Below, piece by piece: positions 1 through 12,488 of a stretch of DNA of 64,000 nucleotides. This DNA is from Gamsiella multidivaricata. Taxonomy: Eukaryota > Mortierellomycota > Mortierellomycetes > Mortierellales > Mortierellaceae. Below the pieces are notes generated by a model. That model made no database searches. It was not told where the DNA came from and worked only from the letters and a program-made list of their open reading frames with translations. Position numbers and translations under genes: made by a program. Numbering within the stretch: position 1 is the stretch's first letter; every line of letters begins with the position of its first letter. Location of the stretch: positions 459,756-523,755 of the forward strand of contig NW_026251721.1 of assembly GCF_025024155.1 (NCBI RefSeq). Direction: 5' to 3'.

Positions 1-3000
1 CGGTCCGCACTGCATGGAAGAGAAGAGATAAGGAGGAAGCGATATGATTACACGAGTAAAAAAACGCAAGTCAGGGCAGAACAGGACGGGAATGGGGGGT
101 AATGGGGAAGGTATCGCGTCCTTTCCTAGGCAAATGCTTATCGGATGTGTTTATCATTCCATCGTAATGTCACCCTAGCGGTTTTTTTATGCTCCTGATG
201 ATCTGACCCAACAACAGCTGTTCAAGTGCTCAGGCACGTACACATGTAGCTCTTGGCGACTTATTTTTTTTCTTTTAATTGATGGTATTGCACTAGAGAT
301 CACATCCAAAGCAAACCCTTGAAGAGCCAGTAAAAAACAACAAGGTCGAAGTGTTGGGGACAGCTGAGTCGAACATAGGGGCGGAGAGATATGGTCACTC
401 AAGCTAATTACAGATGATGGACAACTAAAGAGCAAACGACGTATAGATGAATGATACAACAGCATCCTAGGACCACACGGACTCGCGTTCCAATTAGACT
501 ATATCCATCCATTCTCTCCTTTGGTTTATACTTTCGCCCTTTCCTCTGCAAGTGGGGATTAGTACGTCTGTTTTCTGAGGGACTCGACAGTAACAGCTAC
601 CGGGGATAGACATGCATATTAAAACACCTTAGTAAGAGTTGAGCCAGAGGGATGGTCGAATGAAGGCGGGCCTTGGGGATATGCGATCCATCGACATGAC
701 TCCTTTCGTTTTCTTTGAGTAACCAACGCCACGTCTCTTTTTTGATTTTCATGTAACTTTGTGTCAAGCCCATGGACCATGGACCGAACGTGTGTCTGTG
801 TGCGTGTCCAAAAGTGTGGGGAGCGGGAGGGAGGGCAAGAAGCTGGGTACATTTGTAGAGATATATGTGCTTTTAGTCTCGTAATGGTAGACTATTTGAA
901 ACGGATGCTCCAGCGCGTACGTAGAGTTCCGATGTATCTGCATTGGAATGGGCTGCCTGCAGGCAGGCTTGCATTAACTCAGGCAGGGCCTCTGAACGCC
1001 GTACCTTGTTTTCTATTGTCCCTTCTTTTTCTCGCGGGTCGTACATGGACATGGCGCATGCATGTGTGTGGTACATCGAATGTTAGGTTTTGCTCTCGGT
1101 TGCCCTGGCTCTTATGATTGTCACCACCCACTCCAGTCTTGCATCTCCTTTCTTCTCAAGAACGACAGCCTCTCCACACCCTAATGTGTGACAATGTACT
1201 ACAATGGCCATGGACATGAGGATTTAGGGCATTCGGAGAAGAAAAAGAAAGAGAAGGATTAGCTGGAATGGGTGCAAGAGAATGAGAGCAGATTTTTTGT
1301 TGAATAACGATCAAGTTGCGCTGCTTGACTGAGTAAGTTAAAAGGTAGGCCGGTGAGGTCGTGTAGGCCGCGCGTTGAGAGGACAATGAGCCATATGAAG
1401 GATGGCTCTACTCTATGTACTTTTTTTCTTCAAAATTTGTATTTGATTACAAGCTGTTGTTTGTCAGCCGCACTGTCATTGTCTAGGTCCATGATGACCG
1501 TTGCTTGTTGCAGGCCAAGCTTACGCTTGTTTATATCATTTATCGCATCTATGCCATTCTGCCGGTCGTGTATCGAGATTCGCAACGATGGCAAATGCAT
1601 TTGGTTGTTTTTTTTTTTATCTGCGACACAATCGATCGTTGGAATGGACATCCAACCTCGTTTTGGTTCACTGTAGAACATGGACTACAGCAAATAGGCG
1701 GCAAAAATAGCCTCGCCCCAACCTTCCCAACCCGCCTCATATTGGTGCAATCTGATGCGATGGTTCCACGAATTGAGCAGTGAACAAAGCTTCCAAGTGA
1801 ACCTTCACAAAAGTAAATGCACTTTTGGTATGCATCGCTTCTTTGTGTTACGCGTTTATTTGAGCGTTCAATACGCTGTGTCTGAGCGATTAACGAGATC
1901 GATAAGACGCGTCCCAAAAAAAAAAAAAAAAAAAAAAAACAAACGTGCATTTTTTTTTTTGTTCTTGTTGTCTCCACGTCTTGTGTTATCACTCTTTAAC
2001 TCTAATGCAAGCTCTTCCTCCTTGATCTCCATCTCCATCTCCATCTTCCTTTGCCAACATATTAGCCTTTTTTGTGTTTAGACCGATGTCAGAGTTTCGT
2101 ATCGATCTTTGGTCGCTGTAGAATGTCGTGGATGTGGAGTGGAATTGCGAGTAGCCGACACAGATCTTTGCTGCACAAATTATTATAATAATAATAAAGA
2201 AAGCGCCGAGGAGAAGAGCGCCTGCAGATGAAGCGGCTCTATGAGCACATTTTCACCTCGTGGAATAAAAGGACGAGGGATATTATGCCTTTTTTCATGT
2301 CTGCTCTTCATAGCCAAGCTCAAACGCTTTTTTATTTATATTTTTGAACGCGCGTAAACAATAGTTCTGCCTTCAGCTTATTTGCCAATATCCTGCTGCC
2401 CTTCTAGGCCCCAATGTTAATAGCCGAAACAATCGTCGCTCAACAATCCGCCAGCACGACCGATCAGGAACAAGGCATGCAAAAAATGAGTGGCGCAAAA
2501 AAAATGTTTCGTGCCTTGACATGGATTTAGCGCTGGCAAGCGCAAAATGCTTCAAGCCCCTGGCACCATAGTACACCATAGTAAAGCGGCGCCCTGGAGC
2601 CAAAAGCACCACTCTGCATAATCAAGCTAACGAAGGCTCAATCGTCTAATGTGCTCAGCTCGATAAGCAGGATGTCCGTCTATTCCGACCAAGCTAGTCG
2701 AGCCCACAACTAGCTGGCGCCGGAGGTTTCAAACCTAGGCATCACAGATTTCAAATGACCGGCATTTGAGCAAATGCTCCTCTGAAACAATAAACCCGCT
2801 CAAGCTTACAATTTCCCTATGCATTTGGAAGTCGCGGCTTATAAAAGAGCTGTCTCATCTTCTTCTTCCTCGTCGTCATCAGCGCTTGCGAGGACGAAGC
2901 ACATTCTTGGGTCAACGAGGAGCGGCATATCGTTTTTTTTTTTTTTGGGTTGGGGTTGGGGAGAAGGGAGACAAATGCCCCCGACACATTTCGAATACAC

Positions 3001-4742
3001 CAGCCCTTGAGCTGGTGCCTTTGGACAACATATTTGACCACCACAAAATGTCTCGGTTTGAAACCAATCGGCCAATAACAATGCGATAAAAATTGGTGGC
3101 CAAAAAACATGGGAAGACATGGACAAACAACATTAGGAACTCGCCTCTCCTGAATCAGTTGGTAAGGTTACTTTGGCAGATCAAGTTCATCTTGACTCCT
3201 CCTCCCAGGAATGATGGATTTGGCCAACAAGCAACAGCGACGAGAAATAAAAAAAATAAAAAATAAAAAGTGTGCGCCGTGCCAGGTACTATGGACCTAT
3301 TGGGCTAGAATGCTGCCTAGCAGACCGGTACCTTCATGCCAAAATGATAGCGCTTAGAGAACCCGACCGTCCTGTATCGTTTTTTTGATGCGGTTGATTT
3401 TATTGAATGAGTAGATCGCGAATTTCGACCCGCTGGACCAAAAAAAGAAAGTTTTCGTCCGATTAATTTTTATATGGGTCTTGTGCTTGGATCCTTGATG
3501 CCCCCCAGACACGGTAGTAAAGCCGAGTCCTTGAATAAGAATCCAACAACGACCAGTTCCTCCGATGAGCCAATACGATGGATGGGCCGACACGATCTTT
3601 TCTGGTCCTGATCAGCCATCCCTAGGACTTTTCTTTCGAGCTGCAACTCACGGACCTGCTCAACAACCGATGCTTCAAGGGCAGTTCAAGCCCTGTAACA
3701 CCTAATATGGAAATCCTTAAAATTCCCTAATACCAAAAAACCCTTACATCTGAGTGGCACGAGATGTCCCATAGTAAAGCAGTGCTCTGGGGGCCAGAAC
3801 AACCCAATATGTGGTAATGAACTTTTTTTTGTCATATCGTATGTTCCTAAGACAACATCATTGTGCGTAGAATGGCACAAGAGATATCTTGTGTTCAAAA
3901 CTCGTGCGGTGCCCCTAGGTCTAAAGCAAGAGGATCTTTTGATCGCACAAGGCAGTCTACCATCGCATGAATGGGACATGGGAATTCCGAGGACGGAACT
4001 GTAGTTCAACAAGTAGGCCTGCGTGTGTCCCAGTCTTTCCACCTTCCCGCAGGTATGGAAAGACCATGGGCCATGGGAGTAGACAGAGGGCTCTGCTGCT
4101 CGGAATGGGCGCAGGGCTTTGTGGAGTAAGAAGAAAGAGAAAGAGAAAGAGAAAGAAAGAGAGAGAGAGAGAGAAAGGGCGAAGATGAGTCCATGCGCCG
4201 ATTCTGCATACTTCTGCATGTCTGCGCCGTACTTGTTGTTGTTGGGGTTGTCCTTGTTTTACTGATGGTGTCCATGCAAAAGGGCAATTACCCCTGGATG
4301 GCAGACACTTTAAGGCGCCGTAGGCAACCCATTGTGACGTTGAGCCATGTGTATAGTAGAGCCTCACTCAGCTGTTGACGTTGAACTACATGTCCATTGC
4401 GTTTGACGTTATCGTTACTCGCCATGGGCCTCTTCTCTCTTCCCTGCCTAATCACAGGTCCTTATCGATGCATACAGGGATAAGGGGGTAGGTGCCTCGA
4501 TTCCTTTGGATTGCAAGAAACAAAAGACGGATTTATTTTACATACAAAATAAGACAAAGATACGATCTCCAATGCCATCGTCCTGACTGATGGCTTCCGA
4601 GACGGTTCAAAAGATACTATACAAAGAATACAGCTAAACAGCTGTCTACATACAGTCCACTCCTCAAATACTCTCTGTTGCAAAAAGAGAAAAGGAAGTA
4701 GAGAAAAAAGAGAGAGAGAGCGGCAGAAAGACCAGGAGAGAT
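1..4742. other. gene-poor stretch, no supported gene
   Basis: No reading frame here looks like a conserved protein. The open frames are short, overlap one another on both strands and are dominated by low-complexity translations. The stretch holds an A-run at about 1916-1939, an AG-rich microsatellite at 4131-4176 and many T-runs. The last part (about 4440-4742) is probably 3' untranslated sequence of the minus-strand gene that ends at 4743. Non-coding RNA genes cannot be excluded by eye. Confidence 0.5.
4131..4176. repeat. AG-rich microsatellite
   Basis: Imperfect AAAG and AG units run for about 46 bases. No coding role is apparent. Confidence 0.8.
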
Positions 4743-5665
4743 TTAGGCAGCATCTTGGCGAGCCTTCTTTTCAAGTAGTCGCTGGGCCACCAAGGGGTGA
4801 AGCAAGCCCTGGCAACTCTTTCGATCCGAAAGTAGGTTGCGTATCCTGGTAGAGCTGATGTCCTCGGATTCGGTGCGGCTTCTAGCAGGGAGCCACCAAA
4901 TGTTGTTCCTACTCGCCTCGCACCATTCAGATCCGTACGACTGCTCTAATCGCTTAAAGACACGCTGCTTGGCCGTCAAGGTCATGGTCGGTGTTGCATT
5001 GGTGGCGTTGCCGTTGGCTGCGGCCTCCTCATGCTTGTCAATCTGATTCGAGACTGGCACAGAGATGGATCCGCCCGTCTGGGTCAAGAGGATCGATCGC
5101 CTGTTGGAGGAGGGCGCGCCAAGGGGTCGATCTACGACTACAATGCCACCTACGAGTTTGCGTGCCCCGGTCCGGAGTACAAAGTCTGCTCCACAGAGGT
5201 ATACGACCCTGATGTTGAACGGGTTCCTGCTCGACTCGAGTGACCCTGATCGTTGTGGAACCATCTGAGCAAAAGATTTTTGTGTTTGTTGTTGACTCTG
5301 CTGGTCCTGCAGCAAAGCGCGCATCTTGTGCTCAAGCATCGACTGGCACTTTTCCTGCAGAAACTGCTGCAGCCTCGATGTGACCTTGTGATAGTCATAG
5401 AAACGGTCCTGGTTTGATTCCCAGGCGTCGACATCAATCCAGTTAGAGTCTGCGGTCTGCAGTCGACAGAGTTCCAAACGCTCCTTTGAGTTCAGTACCA
5501 GATCTTCGCCCTTTAGTTTCTCGCCCACGTAAAGATCGTGGCTAGGGGAGAGAAACCCGCCCAGAATCATAGCAGAGCCAGATCCGTCGCCTAGGTCCTG
5601 CTCCATCCTCGTCTTGGCTGCCTCGAGCATTTCGGTATGATGCAGATGGATCGGACAGAAGGAGC
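4743..5665 (-). CDS. nicotinamide mononucleotide adenylyltransferase-like protein (3' exon; 5' exon unresolved)
   Basis: This is a nucleotidyltransferase of the NMNAT type, which joins NMN or NaMN to ATP to make NAD precursors. The exon opens at a CTCAG acceptor (AG at 5667-5666) and reads GSFCPIHLHHTEMLEAA once a G from the previous exon is added. This is the family's GSFxPxHxxH nucleotide-binding loop. It is followed by GGFLSPSHDLY, WIDVDAWES, VYLCGADFVLRTG and finally ISSTRIRNLL, the ISSTxxR signature. A Gln-rich insert (LLQDQQSQQQTQ) and a second variable insert separate the motifs. An ATG at 5630 would start after the binding loop, so it cannot be the true start. The first exon, which should supply the beta strand before GSF, was not identified with confidence between 5670 and 6100. 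The stop is at 4743. Family assignment is firm; exact substrate is inference. Confidence 0.8.
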
Positions 5666-7831
5666 CTGAGGTGCGAAAAAATCATACGATGAAAATAAAA
5701 ATAAAACAGGGTTAGAATAGACGGTATGACAACAATGAGGGATCACGCCCGAATTGACCAGTAGGCAGGTATTTTCACAATAGCGCGCCTGGCTCCTATC
5801 GTCACCCCAAATCGTATAATTATCTCCATTCGCCGCGATCCAGCTCAAAGGGATGAGAGCACAAAATAGGAGACAGAGATGGAGAGGGAGGAGAATGTCA
5901 TCCATGTGTATGTGCCCTGTTGTTGTGTGAACCTGTGCCTGAATGCCTCATTACCCAATTGCTCACAATAAAAAAAATTTGCCTTCCCCTTGTCCGCTGT
6001 TCCCTGCCCCTGTTGAACATCTCCCTACCCTCTCCTTTATCCATTGCGTATGTGTGTGTGTGTAATGTGTGGTTATTCTGCACCGCTGTCATCATCGTTG
6101 ACCAGTTATCGACGCTCTCTCTCCTTTTCAGTCTTGCGTAGCATGGGGGGTTTTTTTTTAGGATGCAGAACGTATTTTTTTTGTGCGCCTGTGCCTGTGT
6201 CTATGTCTGTGTCCTTGCATCTATGTTTGTGTCTGTGTGCTGCAAAGTTGTGGAGTGTAACAAAAATAATATAATAAAAAAAGGGACAGAGATATTGATC
6301 AGAGGGTAATTGGCTGTAGAATAGCACTGGGAAGGAGTGAGTGAGAACAAGGAGCGTAGTGGGATGGAATTGGGGAGGGGGTTGGAGTGGATGCTTTTGC
6401 TGCAAGATATCAGGCACTAAGGGTGAAGACTGGCTGGTTGACCGACTGACTGACTGACTCACTGATTGACTGGTGGATTGGTTAGGATAGGTATCAAAAA
6501 ACGGAGAGAACACAAAGGCGATGTAATCTTGCTCTCCATTCCCCTTTGGTTCAAAAAGAAAGAGGAAGTTGGATCACAAGATGTCTGTGGGTGAGGTTGT
6601 GCAACCATCGACTTTTTCTTTTCTTTTTTCCCTCCGTGGGCGAATGCACAAACACGGACACAACGCAGGCACAAACATAAACAAAACGGTTCCTTCCTAT
6701 TATTCAACATATTCACATACTGTAGACTACACAATTCACGCACCGAACCATCGAACCATCATTGCTTCTCTACAATAAACAACAACAATTACCACTTTGA
6801 ACCCTTTCCTTCTATGTTTACTGCATTGTCACCTATGACATGCTTGTGTATACATATGCGTGTGTATGTGTGTGTGTGTGGAGTAACACCCGCATAGAAA
6901 ATATACACACTTCGCCCAACCCTCGCCCCGGACTTGCCCTAACCATTGACCATGGCTCATGGCTGCGAATAGCGTCTCTGTCGTCATAGTCCATCAAGGT
7001 AGCCGATCCAATTACATTCGATCACACCTGGACCCCTCCCCTCAATGCATGACCATGCATCGAGACAGCTAGCAACCCAGAAACCTAATCATCATCTCTT
7101 AACTCATACACCGCCACCATCGACCATTGACGATTGGTTGGCTCTCCACCCCACATTCCTGATCCCAGAATACACACAAGGAGCCCTCCCCCGTCCCCAC
7201 AAGAGCCATGGATCAACTGGGTGGCATCTTTGCATTCACATCTGTATCTGTATCTACTCAGCGCTTAAAATAGGGCACCATCTTTTTTTTCCATACCTGT
7301 CTGCTCATTCTCCCCATCCCATCTGAAATACACCTATCCAATGATGACAAAAGGCAGATCAGAGATACTCGTTTCCCGAGGGCTGCCTGCAATCAAGTGT
7401 TGTAAGATAAGCAAACACGGCACGAGAGACGGGAATAGATGCAGGCGGATGAGAACGAAGTAGGGGGAACAATGGAAGAGTGAGGCGTTCGAAAAGAGTC
7501 ATTCCGCAGACACACACTGTGCACCCCGCCTTCGCCATCACCCCACAGGCACACATTTGTTGCACTGTACCAGACGGGATGACAACACCAAAAAGTTCAG
7601 AGGGGAACAGACATTGCTTGGGGGTAGACGGCCGTCGGACTGGCACATTTCACCAATTGAGGCCACACTGGAGCTGCCCCTCTCTTCGATCTTAAGATAC
7701 TGACAGGTCTTGTTGCCGAGTCAGCCTAGGCTAGCCCAGCCCAAACCAGGCGGGAGATCCCCAACCCGCGCACATTTTCAAGACATCATGTGGGTTATGT
7801 TATAAAAATAAAAATAAAGTAAGAGCTGTAC
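5666..7831. other. intergenic and intronic sequence without resolved exons
   Basis: This should contain the missing first exon and promoter of the NMNAT-like gene. If the His-rich exon at 7832-8414 is real, it could also contain that gene's downstream exons. I could not recognise either. A TG-rich microsatellite lies at about 6859-6880. A TGACTGACTGACTGACT-type run is present near 6440-6460. Confidence 0.4.
6859..6880. repeat. TG microsatellite
   Basis: Short imperfect TG repeat (GTGTGTATGTGTGTGTGTGTG type) in non-coding sequence. Confidence 0.7.
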
Positions 7832-8414
7832 CTGTGAGGAGAAGGACAATCTTCTCTTTCGCATAGTCCTCTATTGTCATCTTGGCAATGCGAGACTCGA
7901 TCTTCTGAATAGGCGTCAATTGGGCCAGATCCTCCTGATGGGGAGAGTTCTGGATTCGGGGCGAGCATACTGCGGCTGCGGCGGCATAAGGAGCGCCGAA
8001 ATGGCTGCTCTTGCTGGTGTGGTTACTGCTGCTGCTGTTGTAGTTGTGGTTCAGAATCTTGGCATTAACGATGGACAGATCCTGTTTCAGATCGCACTCG
8101 CGATAGAAGAGGGCCTGGTGTTGATGGTGGCGTACAGAGTGGCTCTGGGAGTATGGCATCAGGGCCGAAGTCAGGGCAGACGACGGTGTCACGAAGGCTA
8201 GGGAGACGGAGGAAGGGTGGTGGTAGGAGTGATGGCGAGGGTGATGATGACGGCGTGAAGCCACGACTGTGGATGAGGCAGAGACAGCTGCGGTCTGCTG
8301 GTGATGGTGGTGGAGGGGAGAGGGATAGCCAGCAAAGAGCAGCGGCTGATCGAACCGTCTGTCCTGCTTGTCTTGATCGCGCAGGTGGAGAGGAGTGGAT
8401 TGTAGGGCCAGCAT
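7832..8414 (-). CDS. hypothetical His/Ser-rich protein exon, incomplete
   Basis: An ATG at 8414 opens about 194 codons up to a candidate donor (CACAG followed by GTACAG at 7831). Reading through the donor meets a stop at about 7800. The product is low-complexity: it has His clusters such as RRHHHPRHHSYHHP, Ser/Asn tracts and a short Ala run (YAAAAAV). It ends in a more ordered stretch, TPIQKIESRIAKMTIEDYAK. I do not recognise a family. It could be the 5' exon of a longer gene whose remaining exons I cannot see, or a chance frame. The ordered end and the sharp loss of coding character at the GT site favour a real exon slightly. Confidence 0.35.
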
Positions 8415-9540
8415 GTCGGTAAAGACTTTGGAGAGGAAGCAGAAGGAGAAGAAGAAGAAGCAAAGGAGGAAAGAGGGATCTAAGGTAGAGAGGCCAATAG
8501 GAACGACGCCGGATGCAGTCGTGCGGTCTGGTTTTGGGTGGATGTGAGAGCAGAAGCGGTTGAGGAAGGCGAAGTAAGCAAGCAAGCGAATGAAGGGAGG
8601 GAGTAAAGAAGAAAAGAAAGAAAGTAAGAGAGAGAGGAAGACGATGGCAATGATGATTATGATGGATTTTTAAAAAGAGGAAGGAGAAAAAGAAGAAGAA
8701 GAGGAGAAAAAGAAGAGGAGGGTGATAAAGAAGAAGAGGAGGGAAAGGCGGCAAAACACTTTTTTTTTTAAGGTTTCAGCAAGGAAAAGGCAGCTTATGT
8801 AGTCCATGGTTGTCTGTCTCCGCACACCCTCCTATACAGAAACACAGTACTCAATTGACTTCTTATTCTTTGCTTTCAGGTCAAAACCAGTGAACTGCTA
8901 GAAGCACGACCCTGACCTCGACTTCGACCCCGACCTCAGCAAACGACATGCAGTAAACAACAGGGCGATGGAGGAGAGCGCTGATCACCGCAGCACTCGG
9001 TGCTCGACCCGACTAGTCTACCTACAGACACTGCAATGTCCTTGTCTATCGCTGTTACTGACAGACTGTGTCCTTCTTCACAATCGGCCGCCTGACAGGA
9101 ATAGAAATCAGGGCACAAAGTGCACAAAAAAAAGAAAAAAGAAAACAAATCAACAAAAACAAAGTCAGGAACGACACGCAGCCCAAAAGAGGGAGAGGGA
9201 GGAAACCGACCACAACACAAGCTCAAGGGGTTGGGGATTGCGTGTTGAACAGTGAAGAGGAGGAGGAGGGGGCCCGGGGCAAAGCATGTAGACAGACATT
9301 GGTAATTACCTGCATGCATTTGTATACAGTCCGCCCTGTCATCCAACTACTCACTAAACCCAAAAGCAAGAAATGAGGAAACGCGACAGCAGAACCCTCT
9401 CCGTCCTCACGCATGCCGCATGCAGGTGCTAATTGCCTGTCTGTTTACCTTTCCCACTCTCTTTCTCTCTCTCCCCCTCCCCCAAAGTCGCCTTCAATCA
9501 GACGATATGCGTGTGAGTATGTATAAAAGAGTATGTGTCT

Positions 9541-9566
9541 GTCTGTGTGTGTGTGTGTGTGTGTTT
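9541..9566. repeat. GT microsatellite
   Basis: About ten tandem GT dinucleotides, preceded by GTCT units. Non-coding. Confidence 0.85.
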
Positions 9567-11568
9567 GTGAACCTGGATCTACATCTGCATACCGTAGACT
9601 AGCTTCTAAGATCCACCCCACATCATCACAGTCATCATCATCGAGCAGTTACAAACAGCAAAGCGGCCTATGACGACAGCTTGTAGGAATGAGTAACCGC
9701 CAACCACAACATTGTCCGGATCGATTGTTCGCTCTCTGAACCGAATACTGTCGGACTGTTCAGTGCCGCTGGTTGCGACAACCATCGTGTGCAGACTGTA
9801 TCGCCGACAGAATGCTATCGGAGTCGATGACCCTCGAAGGCCAGTCGTCTCCCCACTCTACTCTGCCTTCATATTCCTCCATGTCCCTGTCGCATATTTG
9901 CATCCTTCTCTTTTCTTCTTTTTTTCTCTACTTCTTCGGCTCCATCAGAGAAAGGTACATGCACAAGTACTCTGATCTGCTCAGCTATGCTCCATGCTCG
10001 ATCCTTCATGCTCTATGATCTTTGCAGCACTAGTCTCAGCAGGTTGGTGTACCCTCGGACGAATTTTTTGCTAGAGCGTGAATGGTCCATTTTTTTGTCC
10101 CTGTATTTTTTGGTACACCTGAAATCCAGCCCAGCCCAATTCTGCGAGAGCACATTGGAATGAGCCAAAAATCGATGCCAGTATGGGTTGCACCACATAT
10201 GGCGTACTGTGCATGTTGAACATAAGCAGATTGACAGCCTCTCTCCCTCCCTCCCTCTCTCTCCCTTTTTCTCTGTTGCGCTGAAGGTGGGTTTGTTGCT
10301 GTCGCTGTTGTTGTGTCACTTCCGGCGTGATTGCAGAATCGAATAGGCCGAGAAGAAAAGCTCTTTTTTTTTTTTTTTTTTGCCCGCTTACATACTCCAT
10401 TCGATCTCCACACCCTTGGGTCAGGTCTGCCAGGAAGGACCCAGACAGTATGGGCAGAGCTCATTGGGTCCAGCGAACAGACAGGAGACAATAGTAGAAT
10501 TTTTTTCCTTTCCTTTTTCCCATAAAAACTTTACTCCTACCTACGCTTTGAGACACTGAGATAACGATGGATTGATGGCTCCAAAGGGTCTATCCGACCG
10601 CAACGTCTGTCCATCTGGCTGTCTATCCCGCCAAATTGCGATTACTGGCTTCTCACTGCTCAGGCTGTCTCTGCTCGCTATCTCGAGCCTTTTTTTTTCT
10701 TCTTCGGAATACCCATGAGATCAAGAAAAAGCCTGGATATTTTTCATCCTTTACATGTAAGAAGATACACGTTCTCTCTTTCTCTCTCTCCCTTTCCTTT
10801 TTTTTCTCCCATTCTCATTCCCATTCCCAATTCTCTGTCTTTTGTCCTTCTCATAAACTGCTCCGTCTTCTCATATGCAGAATATATTTAGGAGCCATAA
10901 TCACAAGGCTCTGAACTGCCAGATGCAAAGGGGCCTCCAGAGAAAAAAGGGAGGCAGCCACATTGGATCTGTAGAATCCATATTAGCAAATATGCATAAG
11001 AGTCCAAGCTAACTTTGGCGACCCATTGTGTGGTAGGTAAGGGGAGGGGAGGGGCAGGGGGAGATGAGATAATAGAAGACGAAAGCGAGGCCAGGGTGAT
11101 AAAGTGGAAGAAAGATGGATGACAAGGGAGGGGCTAACAAAAGGATGTATAGCATATCAGGCGTACACGGATACCGAGGACGGAATGCACCTCCGTGTAT
11201 CCGTCGTGGTCTCATGAATGCATGCATAGTGTGTTGGCAAGATACACTTGGTATAGCTGTACCTATTACAAAACGCGTGCGGACTACAAATCGTGCGATG
11301 GTACTTCTGCTTCCTGAACAGGACGACATGGCTTGTCGCATAGCGCGCGTCGTGTGTTATGTTGTGCATAGGATACGATGCACAGCACAGCACGAAATAG
11401 GCCGTCGCGAAACCATTGGCCAATCATGCCGCTGCGAGCTCGTTGTCGTCATGGTACTTAATTCCTTGTTTAGTTTCTCGCTCAATTTTCTCATACTCCA
11501 AGTGTCTATCTGAATGAGGACGATCATTATTTCCTCCATCATCTGGATCTCGCAAGGACTTTCCTACG

Positions 11569-11574
11569 CACGTG
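11569..11574. promoter_or_regulatory. CACGTG E-box, possible phosphate-response element
   Basis: A palindromic CACGTG, in the context GCACGTGC, lies about 915 bases upstream of the VTC4 start. In yeast, Pho4 binds CACGTG-type sites to induce VTC genes. The hexamer is common by chance and the distance is long, so the link is only suggestive. Confidence 0.2.
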
Positions 11575-11863
11575 CGTTGGTGATTGGCCCACGCGACAGA
11601 TACCAGGGGCTGTCTGTCATTTTTGCCGATCGCTGCCATCGAACCGTTGCACGCGCGCGCGAGCTCAAAGATTTTGGACTTATCTCCCCACGTTTAATAT
11701 CATCAGCGCCATCAGCATTCAAGTCAAACGGCGGGTGCAGGATCTATGAGCAGGATCGAGTGATGATATGACCATCCATCATGGTCATCATCGGCATTGT
11801 CAATAAACGGATCTGTCCAGTCCCATGCATGCGCATCTCCGACATGGACACACACCTCTCTAG

Positions 11864-11892
11864 TAGATAGATAGATAGAGAGATAGAGAGAT
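11864..11892. repeat. GATA/GAGA microsatellite
   Basis: Tandem GATA units grade into GAGATA units. Nearby are short direct repeats of GCCCAT and GCTT. Non-coding. Confidence 0.75.
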
Positions 11893-12488
11893 GGATGAAG
11901 ATGTGTGTGTGCATACATGCCCATGCCCATGCCCATATCGATGGCTTGCTTGCTTGCTTCGAGTAGAGGGGAGAGTAGTCGTTGGCGGTCCATCGATCAA
12001 AGGGAGGTAGTGACCGAGAAAGAGTAATTGCCATAGACAGACCATTGACCATGCATACTCCGCTTGCGGCTGCCTCGCTGGGGCGCTCATTGACGTCCAG
12101 CAGGTTTGAGCAGGAGGAGGGGCTTGCCCCTGCTGCCGTTGGATTTGGATTTGGATTTGACATCAGAAAAGAAAGGAAAAAGATTCGACAGCGGACTGTC
12201 CAACCACAGCCGGCCCTTCACCCCACGCTGCCCTGCCCGCTGTTGTCCATCAGCACACACTCACTCCATATCTTTTTATTTTTTATATTTCATCTCTTTG
12301 TTCTGCAGTCGTATCCATTTCCCTCCTCTTTCCTCTCTCCCGCTGCTCCTCCCTTCCTCCTCTCCTCCACTTCTCCTCTCCTCCACCTTCTACTCTGCTT
12401 CTTTTTGCCAGTCGCATTCCCTTGGTCTGCCTGCATTCCACCACCGCCTACCTCTTCATCCCCTTTCCGTGTTCGCGCCTGATCAGTC

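Larger units (their letters stand above)
8415..12488. other. gene-poor stretch upstream of VTC4
   Basis: No conserved coding sequence is visible on either strand. The minus-strand frames near 8585-8754 are poly-Phe/Leu translations of purine-rich DNA. The stretch contains microsatellites at 9541-9566 and 11864-11892 and an E-box at 11569. About 12240-12488 is pyrimidine-rich, typical of a fungal 5' untranslated leader before the VTC4 ATG. Confidence 0.5.

Noticed and set aside
3686..4367. Overlapping open frames around the AG microsatellite
   Set aside because: Frames are kept open by the repeat; no protein-like composition or splice logic.
8065..8754. 229-codon minus-strand frame rich in Phe, Leu and Pro
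   Set aside because: Low-complexity translation of purine/pyrimidine tracts; no conserved motif and it overlaps the more plausible His-rich frame.
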